This document shows positions 1 through 7,758 of a DNA stretch of 64,000 nt, one piece after another. Position 1 is the stretch's first letter; each line of letters begins with the position of its first letter. The translations under genes were made by a program, and so were the position numbers. This DNA comes from an uncultured Acetatifactor sp. (GTDB lineage Bacteria; Bacillota; Clostridia; Lachnospirales; Lachnospiraceae), in assembly GCA_910580225.1 (NCBI GenBank), contig CAJTXE010000001.1:1-64000 (forward strand). Direction: 5' to 3'. The notes beneath the pieces were generated by a model. The model was not told the DNA's origin. It saw only the letters and a program-made list of their open reading frames with translations, and did not search any database.

Positions 1-35
1 CTACACTCTTTCCCTACACGACGCTCTTCCGATCT
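1..35 (+). other. Illumina adapter remnant (artefact)
   Basis: These 35 bases are identical to the 3' end of the Illumina TruSeq universal/P5 adapter, ending in GCTCTTCCGATCT. They are not genomic. Biological sequence begins at about base 36, in the middle of the sugar-transferase gene. The contig therefore ends here because of untrimmed adapter read-through. Confidence 0.97.
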
Positions 36-36
36 A

Positions 37-522
37 TTCCGCAGCATGAAAACAGATGCGGAGAAAGATGGTGTGGCCCGGCTTGCCAGCAAAAATGACA
101 GCCGTATCACACCTGTGGGAAGTGTGATACGCAAATGCAGGATCGATGAACTGCCCCAGCTGTTTAATATCCTGCGTGGGGAGATGTCCTTTATCGGACC
201 CAGACCGGAACGGCCTGAGATCATTGAACAGTATCTGGAAGTCATGCCGGAATTTGCCTACCGCATGAAGGTGAAGGCCGGGTTGGCCGGCTTTGCCCAG
301 GTATACGGTAAATATAACACTTCTCCTTACGATAAACTGAAACTTGACCTGACGTATATTGAAAACTATTCTGTGTGGCTCGACTTCAAGCTGATGCTGC
401 TGACACTGAAGATTCTGTTTTGGCCTGACAGCACGGAAGGAGTGGAAGACGAACAGATCACGGCTCTGCGGGAAGAAAAAATGCGAAAGCTGCAGGAACA
501 GGGCAGGAAGGATGAGGAATGA
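37..522 (+). CDS. Undecaprenyl-phosphate sugar-phosphate transferase, C-terminal part (5' truncated)
   Basis: Bacterial sugar transferase (PF02397, WcaJ/EpsL-like) that would load the first sugar-1-phosphate onto undecaprenyl phosphate at the inner face of the membrane and so start repeat-unit synthesis. The first codons after the adapter read FRSMKTDAEKDG, the end of the family's conserved KFRSM motif. They are followed by the hallmark RIDELPQLFNILRGEMS and GPRPERPE motifs. About 160 codons remain; the N-terminal membrane part and the start lie outside the sequence. An ATG at base 46 is inside the KFRSM motif and is not a real start. The stop overlaps the next start as ATGA. The family is clear; the substrate sugar cannot be told. 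Confidence 0.93.
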   Translation, partial: FRSMKTDAEKDGVARLASKNDSRITPVGSVIRKCRIDELPQLFNILRGEMSFIGPRPERPEIIEQYLEVMPEFAYRMKVKAGLAGFAQVYGKYNTSPYDKLKLDLTYIENYSVWLDFKLMLLTLKILFWPDSTEGVEDEQITALREEKMRKLQEQGRKDEE

Positions 523-1763
523 CCGGAAAAGAGACGGAGGGCGCCTATACTGGAGAGCAGAAGTATAATTATAATTATGGAAAAGAGGCTTTTGACCTGC
601 GCCTGACGCTGCTGCGGATGTGGTACAGACTTCCTGTGATCGCGTTTGTAACAGCAGCAGGGGCACTGGTTTTCGGAGGGGCATATTATGTGAAAAATGT
701 CCTTCTGCGCACCACTCATTTTTATGCTGCCACATCTGTATACAGAGTGGAATACGCCGCTGAGGATGTGGAAGATATGCTGCGCAGCTATATCAATGAG
801 ATGAGCTGGAATACTTATGTGCAGTCACAGATGTTTCTGGATCTGGTGCAGACGCATCTTGGAGAGGGAGATCCTCTGACGGACCGGGAACTGGGCGAGA
901 GCCTGGAAGCGTTTCTCTGGTCGGATGTGAGGGTGCCTGCAATTCAGGTGACAACGAAGCGTGCTGAAGATACGGAACGTATCACCAGAGCTGTGGAGAA
1001 AGTCATGGAAGAAGATTTCAGGCTTCAGGAGATTGCATCTGTGTGTGTGATTGACCCCGGCCGGGTGGAGGAGGTGCTGCCGGATGTCCGTGTGGGAAGA
1101 GCCATAGTGTTCAGTGCCATACTGTCCTGTTTTTTTGCAGTAATTCTGCTGCTTTTGAAAGAAAGCGTGGATGAGAGTATCTGGCTGCCCGGATCCATCC
1201 GCAGGCGCTATGGGCTGAGGACAGTGGGCACTCTGGAGAGCAGAGAACTGGTACAGAATCTGCAGTATTTTTTTTACGGAGAAAGCGGGCCTGACAGCGG
1301 TATATCAGCGGAAAGCGGGACAGAGAATAGACGATTAACCGGAGAGAAACAGTCGGCAGAGCGCGCGGAGAGTAAAACAGAGAAAGAGGAGGCAGCCGGA
1401 GGGAAACGGATTGCAGTCTGCGTGGTACAGGAGAAGATGGTGCCGGAGACCGTACTTGCAAAATTGCGGGAGCGCTGTCCGGAAGTCCTGGATGACGCAT
1501 GGCAGGCTGTGTCGTCTCCTCTGGCGGATCCGGGTGTCAGCAGTGTACTTCGCAAGGCAGACGGAATCCTGCTGGCGGTGAAAGCGGGGATCCATGCAGG
1601 AAAGCATCTGGAATCTGTGCTGGAATATCTGGAACAGCAGGACTGCCGGGTGACAGCCGCAATTTTGTGGGAGGCGGACGAGAAGCTGATTCGGCGATAT
1701 TATTTTGGGAGCGTCCGGAGGGAAAGGGCAGAATTTCCTGCATTGGGAAAGGAAGACGTATGA
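519..1763 (+). CDS. Wzz-like chain-length/export protein with degenerate tyrosine-kinase-like domain
   Basis: 414 residues. The N-terminal half has the layout of polysaccharide co-polymerases: cytoplasmic start, membrane helix at about 38-60, an extracytoplasmic segment, and a second helix at about 194-214 followed by a VGTLES-type segment. After an acidic, Ser/Glu-rich linker (255-296) residues 297-400 resemble the beta-strand layout of BY-kinases (RIAVCVVQ, then ADGILLAVKAG, then a late VTAAILW strand). There is no Walker A GxxGxGKS/T, and no Walker A' or B aspartates can be placed. I infer a pseudokinase or structural partner controlling chain length. It is translationally coupled (ATGA) to the genes on both sides. 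The co-polymerase call is good; the degenerate kinase call is moderate. Confidence 0.72.
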   Translation: MTGKETEGAYTGEQKYNYNYGKEAFDLRLTLLRMWYRLPVIAFVTAAGALVFGGAYYVKNVLLRTTHFYAATSVYRVEYAAEDVEDMLRSYINEMSWNTYVQSQMFLDLVQTHLGEGDPLTDRELGESLEAFLWSDVRVPAIQVTTKRAEDTERITRAVEKVMEEDFRLQEIASVCVIDPGRVEEVLPDVRVGRAIVFSAILSCFFAVILLLLKESVDESIWLPGSIRRRYGLRTVGTLESRELVQNLQYFFYGESGPDSGISAESGTENRRLTGEKQSAERAESKTEKEEAAGGKRIAVCVVQEKMVPETVLAKLRERCPEVLDDAWQAVSSPLADPGVSSVLRKADGILLAVKAGIHAGKHLESVLEYLEQQDCRVTAAILWEADEKLIRRYYFGSVRRERAEFPALGKEDV

Positions 1764-2542
1764 AGGTAGAAGTACTGGCATCGGTGATGCATGAGAAGCC
1801 GGAGGAACTGACACGCCGGATGAAGCTGGCGTCGGATGCGGTGGTCATCAACCAGTGCGACAGGCTGGGATATGAGGAACTTCTGGATTCCGGGCACAGA
1901 ATTCGTTTCTGTTCCTTTCCGGACAGAGGGGTGGGACGAAGCCGCAATGAAGCGATTCTTCGGGCGGAGGGGGATATTTGTCTGTTTGCAGATGGGGATC
2001 TGGTATATGAGCCCGGGTATGCAGAGGCTGTTGTTGACGAATTTGTTCAAAATCCGGATGCAGATATGATACTTTTTAATGTTACAATAGAGGAGAGCCG
2101 CCGGACCTATCATATCACGGAGCGGAAACGGGTTCGGTGGTACAACTGCGGCAGATATGGGGCTGTGAGTTTTGCAGTGCGCAGGGAGAGTCTGCTCACA
2201 TCCGGTGTGATGTTCTCGCTTTTGTTCGGCGGAGGCGCCAGGTACGGCAGCGGGGAGGACAGTCTGTTCCTGAAAGAGTTTATGGGAAAAGGGTATACCG
2301 TATACACGGCGCCGGTAACCATTGCCAGGGAGGAATCAGCGGGAGAGTCTACCTGGTTTGAAGGCTATGACGAGAAATTTTTCCGGGACAGAGGCGTGTT
2401 GTACCGTTTTCTGTACGGCAGACTGGCAAAGGGCATGGCGCTGCGGTTTCTGGTGGCTCACAGAGATAAGGTGTGTGCCCAGGTGTCGTTGCGGCAGGCT
2501 TACCGGTGGATGAAAGACGGAAAATCCCGGGAGGACGGCTGA
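1760..2542 (+). CDS. Family 2 glycosyltransferase
   Basis: 260 residues from the ATG that overlaps the upstream stop (ATGA); longer open frame upstream is overlap with the previous gene. The GT-A fold pattern is present: an N-terminal segment with alternating strands, VGRSRNEAILRAEGD at 58-72, a typical nucleotide-sugar binding segment, and the metal-binding ADGD at 77-80. It probably adds a sugar to the lipid-linked repeat unit on the cytoplasmic side. Donor and acceptor cannot be predicted. The next gene starts two bases after the stop, so all belong to one operon. Confidence 0.8.
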   Translation: MKVEVLASVMHEKPEELTRRMKLASDAVVINQCDRLGYEELLDSGHRIRFCSFPDRGVGRSRNEAILRAEGDICLFADGDLVYEPGYAEAVVDEFVQNPDADMILFNVTIEESRRTYHITERKRVRWYNCGRYGAVSFAVRRESLLTSGVMFSLLFGGGARYGSGEDSLFLKEFMGKGYTVYTAPVTIAREESAGESTWFEGYDEKFFRDRGVLYRFLYGRLAKGMALRFLVAHRDKVCAQVSLRQAYRWMKDGKSREDG

Positions 2543-2543
2543 T

Positions 2544-3674
2544 ATGGAACAAAGCGCGTTGGTTTATATCGTGTTGACGGCAGTGACGGTGGCTCTGGGG
2601 CTGGCTGTGAAGAATCAGGACTATGTGCCGGATGCACTTCGGGGCGGCAGAGCTTTCGGCAGCGCGCCCTGTCAGCGGCGCCAGGCCCGGAACCGGATTG
2701 TTTACCTGGCTGTGTTTACACTTATGACAGGAGTGTCAGCTTGCAGAATAGCAGTTGGCAACGATTACTGGGTGTACCGGGAAAATTTCAAACTGATTGC
2801 GCAGGAGCGGCATGTGTCTTCGGAATTCGGATTTAATTTCGTCGTAAAGTGGATGCAGGAGCTTTTCGGCTACGACGAATACCTATCCATATTTGCATTG
2901 TTTTCCGTTGTGACCGTGTTTTTCTTTGTGAAAGCTCTGTGTGATCAGGGGAGTTATTTTGCATTTTCGCTGTTTCTTCTAATGACAGGGGGCTATTATT
3001 TTAACAGTCTGAATTCTGTCCGCTACTATTTCGCCCTGGCCGTGGCACTTTTTTCCATGAAATATGTCCTGCGGGGGGAATATGGGAAGTTTGTCCTGTT
3101 GATTCTGGCAGGGGCCATGTTCCACAAATCGGTTCTTTTCGTGATTCCGGTTTATCTGACCGCACGGTTCCTGGCAGCAGCTCCGCTGAAACGCCGGCAT
3201 TATATTGCGGGCGGTATTTTCGGTGGGACATTGATTTTCGGACAGGATGTCTATAAGGAGATTATCTTCTATTTCTATCCGTATTACCGGGATTCCGCAT
3301 TTGACAACGGAGAGCTCTCTTATGCAAACATCCTGAAATGTGTCTGTGTACTGGCACTGTGCTTCCTCTGTTACAGGCGCAGTTTAAGGGAAAATGTCAT
3401 GAACCGGTTTTACTTTTTCCTGAACCTCTTCGGACTGGTGGTATATTGCTGCGGGTCGTTTATTCCGGAGGTATCCAGGATTGGGTACTATATGATTGTA
3501 TCCCAGGTGTTCCTCCTTCCGAGGCTTTTGGGAGAGATGCCCCGGGGATGGCTGCGCAGGTTCTGTATGGCAGGTGTAATCTGTGGATTCGGGGGATATT
3601 TCGGACTGCTTCTGAAGGGAATGTATGCAGTGGACATCCGGCTGCTTCCCTATCGGAACTGGATCTTTGATTAG
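2544..3674 (+). CDS. epsG: EpsG-family polysaccharide polymerase (Wzy-like)
   Basis: 376 residues with roughly ten hydrophobic segments. The EpsG family (PF14897) signature is seen: GNDYWVYRENF near residue 73, EFGFNFVVKWMQ, then NSVRYYFALAVALFS and the FHKSVL segment. EpsG proteins act like Wzy polymerases, joining lipid-linked repeat units on the outer face of the membrane in Gram-positive exopolysaccharide systems. It lies between glycosyltransferase genes and after the Wzz-like gene, as expected. Linkage specificity is unknown. Confidence 0.88.
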   Translation: MEQSALVYIVLTAVTVALGLAVKNQDYVPDALRGGRAFGSAPCQRRQARNRIVYLAVFTLMTGVSACRIAVGNDYWVYRENFKLIAQERHVSSEFGFNFVVKWMQELFGYDEYLSIFALFSVVTVFFFVKALCDQGSYFAFSLFLLMTGGYYFNSLNSVRYYFALAVALFSMKYVLRGEYGKFVLLILAGAMFHKSVLFVIPVYLTARFLAAAPLKRRHYIAGGIFGGTLIFGQDVYKEIIFYFYPYYRDSAFDNGELSYANILKCVCVLALCFLCYRRSLRENVMNRFYFFLNLFGLVVYCCGSFIPEVSRIGYYMIVSQVFLLPRLLGEMPRGWLRRFCMAGVICGFGGYFGLLLKGMYAVDIRLLPYRNWIFD

Positions 3675-3726
3675 GGATGTGCAGGCATACCGGCGGGAAT
3701 ACCTGCGGAAGGGGATGGAGATTATT

Positions 3727-5136
3727 ATGAAAGTATTGTGGTTATGTAATATTGCGCTGCCGGTGATTGCCCGGGAACTGCATCTGGAGGCTTCCAATAA
3801 AGAGGGGTGGCTCAGCGGACTGGCAGGAATTCTGCAGGAGAAACGTGAGGAAAACGGAATCGAACTGTCGGTTGCGTTTCCCATGCAGGGCGGCGATTTT
3901 CCGGCGGGGCAGGTGATTGCTTCCATGGCCTGCTACGGATTTCCGGAGGATGTGGGGCATCCGGATAAATATGACCAAACCCTGGAACCTGTGCTGAAAA
4001 AAATCGTTGATAAGGTGGAGCCGGATCTGGTGCATTGTTTCGGCACGGAGTATCCCCACACATTGGCAATGTGCAGAGTGTTCCCACGAAAAGAAAGGCT
4101 GCTGGTGGGGCTGCAGGGGTTATGTACCCTGTATGCGGAAGCCTATTTTGCAGATCTGCCGAAGCAGGTAATTGATTCCGTGACTTTGAGGGACTGGCTG
4201 CGGCAGGACAGCTTAAGGCAGCAGCAGGAGAAGTTTGTATGCCGGGGCAGGCAGGAGCGGGAAAGTATCCGGCTGGCAGGGAATGTGAGCGGACGTACCC
4301 GGTGGGACCGGGAGAGTGCGGCGGAATGGAATGAGCGGGCCTGTTATTACGCCATGAACGAGACTTTGCGGCCGGAATTTTACGGGCCTGTGTGGGAGGC
4401 AGAGGGATGTATTCCCCATTCCATTTTTTTAAGCCAGGGAGACTATCCCGTGAAAGGGCTTCACTACATGCTGCTGGCCATGCCTGCGATCCTGGAGAGA
4501 TATCCTGATGCGCAGCTCTATGTGGCCGGCAACAGCCTGGTGGCGGACGGCACATGGAAGGAGCGGCTGAAGAGGTCAGCGTATGGCAGATATCTTCGAC
4601 GTCTGATGAGAGAGGGGAGCCTGGAGGGGAAGGTGGTTTTTCTGGGGAAAATGAGCGCAGAGCAGATGCGGGACAGATATCTGAAAAGCAGTCTGTTCGT
4701 ATGCCCGTCCTCGCTGGAGAACTCACCCAATTCCCTGGGTGAGGCCATGCTTTTAGGGATGCCCTGTGTCTGTGCAGCTGTGGGAGGGATCCCGAGTATC
4801 TTTACCGGCGGACAGGACGGAATTGCATATAAAGGCTTTGTCATGCCTGGGGCGGAGCCGGAAAGTCCAGCAGGGACAGGCTGCGGAAAGAGAGAAGGCT
4901 CCGGACCGGGCTGGGGAGAGAGAACATACGGCGGAAACCGGGCGGAAAAGGATGCAGGAGAACTGGAGCGCATTGCGGCGTGTCTTGCAGGAGCGGTGGT
5001 CGAGATGTGGGACAATCCTGAAAAACAGCGTGTTTACTGCGAAAATGCCCGAAATCGTGCGGCAAAAACCCATGACCGCATCCAAAATTATATCAGATTG
5101 ACCGAAATATATGCTGATATTATTACAAAAGCATAA
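3727..5136 (+). CDS. Family 4 glycosyltransferase (GT-B) with low-complexity insertion
   Basis: 469 residues from the ATG at 3727, chosen because GGAG lies six bases upstream and the protein then opens with MKVLWLCNIALP; upstream ATGs overlap epsG. GT4 features: N-terminal Rossmann half, a segment resembling the donor-binding region (KGLHYMLLAMPAILERYPDAQ), and the ExxxxxxLGE-type motif PSSLENSPNSLGEAMLLGMP, where the conserved glutamates bind the nucleotide. Residues 373-411 form a glycine/glutamate-rich insertion between the donor motif and the last helix, unusual in this family. Probably cytoplasmic repeat-unit synthesis; sugar unknown. Confidence 0.85.
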   Translation: MKVLWLCNIALPVIARELHLEASNKEGWLSGLAGILQEKREENGIELSVAFPMQGGDFPAGQVIASMACYGFPEDVGHPDKYDQTLEPVLKKIVDKVEPDLVHCFGTEYPHTLAMCRVFPRKERLLVGLQGLCTLYAEAYFADLPKQVIDSVTLRDWLRQDSLRQQQEKFVCRGRQERESIRLAGNVSGRTRWDRESAAEWNERACYYAMNETLRPEFYGPVWEAEGCIPHSIFLSQGDYPVKGLHYMLLAMPAILERYPDAQLYVAGNSLVADGTWKERLKRSAYGRYLRRLMREGSLEGKVVFLGKMSAEQMRDRYLKSSLFVCPSSLENSPNSLGEAMLLGMPCVCAAVGGIPSIFTGGQDGIAYKGFVMPGAEPESPAGTGCGKREGSGPGWGERTYGGNRAEKDAGELERIAACLAGAVVEMWDNPEKQRVYCENARNRAAKTHDRIQNYIRLTEIYADIITKA

Positions 5137-5213
5137 TCCCTGTGGAGAATGATGTCTTACGGTACAGGGAGTGCTTCCGGGGAATGGGAAATGCCGGGAG
5201 CGGGAGGCAGATC

Positions 5214-6449
5214 ATGAAGGAAAAGAAGATCAGGGCGGCATTTGTATCCAATTATATCAATCACCATCAGATTCCTTTCTGCAATGCCATGTACAGTCTG
5301 TTGGAGGGGGAGTTTCACTTCATACAGACGGAACCGATGGAAGCACAGCGCATACAGATGGGATGGGACGAGAAGAGCCGGCCGGCATATGTGCGCTGTT
5401 TCTATGAGGAAGAGGCATGCTGCAGGCAGATGATTTTGGACAGCGATATTGTGATATTCGGGGGAACAGACGAAGAAAGCTATCTTACACCCCGGCTGGA
5501 AGCGGGGAAACCGGTGATTCGATACAGCGAACGTCTGTATCGAACCGGCCAGTGGAAAGCGATTTCTCCCCGGGGATTGGTGAAAAAATACAGAGACCAT
5601 ACCTGCTATCGGAAAGCACCGGTTTATCTGCTGTGTACCGGTGCCTATGTACCTTCCGATTTTCACATTGTCAGGGCTTATCCCGGAAAAATGTACTGCT
5701 GGGGATATTTTCCGGAGACAAGGCATTATAATGTCGAAAGGCTGCTGGCGGAGAAGGGGTACGGAAAGAACAGAATCCCCTATCTGCTCTGGGCTGCCAG
5801 ATTCATTAGTCTGAAGCATCCGGAACTGCCCCTGGAGACGGCGGCCTACCTGAAGGCCAGGCAACAAACCTTTCACATGGATCTGATCGGGGACGGGGAA
5901 CTGAGACCCCGGATGGAAGAGCTGGTAAAGACATACGGGCTGGAAAAGCATGTCACATTTCGGGGATACCAGACACCGGAGGAAGTACGCAGAGCCATGG
6001 AAAAGGCGGACATTTTTCTGTTTACCAGCGACAGACAGGAGGGATGGGGGGCTGTGGCCAATGAGGCCATGAACAGTGCCTGTGCATTGGTGGCTGATCA
6101 TATGATCGGATCCGTCCCTTATCTGGTGAAAAATAAAGACAATGGATTAGTCTATAAGGACGGTGCAAAGCAGCAGCTGTTTTCCTTGACAGAGAGGGTG
6201 GTTATGGATAGAATCTATTGTAGACAACTGGGGAGGAATGCGTACCGGACCATCACAGAGAGCTGGAATGCGGAAAATGCGGCACAACAGCTGCTGAAAC
6301 TGATAGAGCGGATTCTGGGTGAAGACAGCGGGGCGGCGGGGACGAACATTGTCGGCCAGGTGCCGGCAGAGATCGGATGCTGTGTTCCCTGTTTGCCGGC
6401 GCCCATTTTGTCTGAGCGCAGTGCCGGAAAACTATTTGAGGACAGATGA
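5214..6449 (+). CDS. Family 4 glycosyltransferase
   Basis: 411 residues from ATG 5214, preceded by GGGAGG with six-base spacing; an earlier in-frame ATG at 5142 lacks such a site. The N-terminus (KIRAAFVSNYINHHQIPFC) is typical of Clostridia GT4 enzymes. The C-terminal half has LIGDGELRPRMEELV, VTFRGYQTPEEV and the donor-site motif SDRQEGWGAVANEAMNS with its paired glutamates. The last 40 residues are not conserved in appearance and may be a flexible tail. It follows the previous glycosyltransferase by 77 bases and presumably acts in the same repeat-unit pathway. Confidence 0.85.
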   Translation: MKEKKIRAAFVSNYINHHQIPFCNAMYSLLEGEFHFIQTEPMEAQRIQMGWDEKSRPAYVRCFYEEEACCRQMILDSDIVIFGGTDEESYLTPRLEAGKPVIRYSERLYRTGQWKAISPRGLVKKYRDHTCYRKAPVYLLCTGAYVPSDFHIVRAYPGKMYCWGYFPETRHYNVERLLAEKGYGKNRIPYLLWAARFISLKHPELPLETAAYLKARQQTFHMDLIGDGELRPRMEELVKTYGLEKHVTFRGYQTPEEVRRAMEKADIFLFTSDRQEGWGAVANEAMNSACALVADHMIGSVPYLVKNKDNGLVYKDGAKQQLFSLTERVVMDRIYCRQLGRNAYRTITESWNAENAAQQLLKLIERILGEDSGAAGTNIVGQVPAEIGCCVPCLPAPILSERSAGKLFEDR

Positions 6450-6549
6450 GGCGGGGAAGAATGGGATGGCGGTTTCCGGCAGTTGGTAAGATAAGGAATG
6501 GTCGGATTTTATCTGACAGTTTTCAGGAAAGAACACAGGAGGTGCTTCC

Positions 6550-7557
6550 ATGAGCGACAGTCCTCTGATTACAGTCATTATCCCGGCATACAATATTCCG
6601 GAATATCTGCCCAGGTGCGTTCGTTCCGTTACGGCACAGACATACCGTAATCTGGAGATTTTGCTTGTGGATGACGGCTCCACCGACGGTACGGGGGAGC
6701 TGTGCGATGCCCTGGCGAAGGAAGACAGCCGTATCCGGGTCTTTCATAAGGAAAACGGCGGGACCTCCCGGGCCAGGAATCTGGCGCTGGAGCATGCCGC
6801 GGGGGAATATGTGGGGTTTGTGGACAGCGATGACTATATAGAGCCGGATATGTATGAAAAACTGCTGTGGGGGATTCGCAACTATCATGTTCCTGCGGCG
6901 CAGGTCGGCAGGGATGAGATTGGGGAGGACGGCAGCCGGCTTCCTGTACTCTGTGAACCCCCCAAGGAGCCGTTGGTGACAGAGAGCGAAGCGTTTCTGA
7001 AGGAATTGCTGCTCCACAGAGGAGATTGCTCTCTGTGTACGAAACTGGTACGCAGGGATCTCTTTCCGCCGGAAGCATTTCCGCCGGGAAAGCTGAATGA
7101 AGACTTTCATCTGATTGTACGCCTGCTTCCCGGTATGGGGAGGGTGGTATGCCTTCCCGGGCAGTCCTATCATGTCTTTTACCGGATGGGAAGCAATTCC
7201 CGGAAAGCAGACAGAGCAGAATTCTCCCGGGTATTTGCGGACTGTGTGGACAATGCGGATATGGCGGCAAATATTGTGGAGGGGGAGTATCCCGGGCTGA
7301 AGGATACGGCTTTCCGTTTCGGAGTGTTCCAGAGACTGGAATACCTGCTTCATATTCCCATTTCACAGATGACAAAGGATAATAGGATGTACCGGGATAT
7401 TGTGGCCTATCTGAGAAGACATTGGTTCAGGTCCGTGAAAAACCCGATTTTGACAGGAAAAAATAAGATTTATCACATATTGTTTGCATTGGCACCCAGG
7501 GAAGTCAGGAAGTTCCATGCGCGTCTGCGGCGGAAAGATTGGGAAGAAAGTTGCTGA
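6550..7557 (+). CDS. Family 2 glycosyltransferase
   Basis: 335 residues; AGGAGG sits eight bases before the ATG. The classic GT2 opening is present: ITVIIPAYN, LLVDDGSTDGT (40-48), GTSRARNLALEHAAGEYVGFVDSDD with the DxDD metal site at 92-95. The C-terminal 150 residues are helical and basic, as in EpsJ/CpsI-like enzymes that work at the membrane surface. It is the last gene of the first glycosyltransferase block; a 200-base gap with two inverted repeats follows. Confidence 0.87.
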   Translation: MSDSPLITVIIPAYNIPEYLPRCVRSVTAQTYRNLEILLVDDGSTDGTGELCDALAKEDSRIRVFHKENGGTSRARNLALEHAAGEYVGFVDSDDYIEPDMYEKLLWGIRNYHVPAAQVGRDEIGEDGSRLPVLCEPPKEPLVTESEAFLKELLLHRGDCSLCTKLVRRDLFPPEAFPPGKLNEDFHLIVRLLPGMGRVVCLPGQSYHVFYRMGSNSRKADRAEFSRVFADCVDNADMAANIVEGEYPGLKDTAFRFGVFQRLEYLLHIPISQMTKDNRMYRDIVAYLRRHWFRSVKNPILTGKNKIYHILFALAPREVRKFHARLRRKDWEESC

Positions 7558-7662
7558 AATGTCAGAAACTACCTGTGAAAAGAAAGGAATCATGTGATAT
7601 TCTTACATTGCGGCGGATGCAGGAACGGAAATTTGTGACTGCATTCGTCCGTAGGAAAAGCA

Positions 7663-7681
7663 GCCGGAAAAATTTTCCGGC
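7663..7681. repeat. 19-bp near-perfect palindrome upstream of the GH73 gene
   Basis: GCCGGAAAA, one central A, then TTTTCCGGC: nine perfectly matched bases on each side. It lies in the gap between the GT2 gene and the glucosaminidase gene, 78 bases before the latter's start. There is no run of T on either strand beyond the arm itself, so it may be a protein-binding site rather than a terminator. Confidence 0.6.
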
Positions 7682-7728
7682 AAGGTATAAGGAAGGGTCT
7701 GCAGTAAGAGACGCGGCAATTCGATCAG

Positions 7729-7744
7729 GCGCGCCGGAGCGCGC
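7729..7744 (+). promoter_or_regulatory. GC-rich hairpin next to the GH73 ribosome binding site
   Basis: GCGCGC, loop CGGA, GCGCGC: a perfect six-pair GC stem with a four-base loop. It ends one base before an ATG triplet and two bases before the GGGGG that serves as ribosome binding site for the ATG at 7759. In RNA this would be a very stable stem beside the start region and could tune translation. No matching alternative structure is obvious. Confidence 0.45.
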
Positions 7745-7758
7745 ATGGGGGTACAAAG

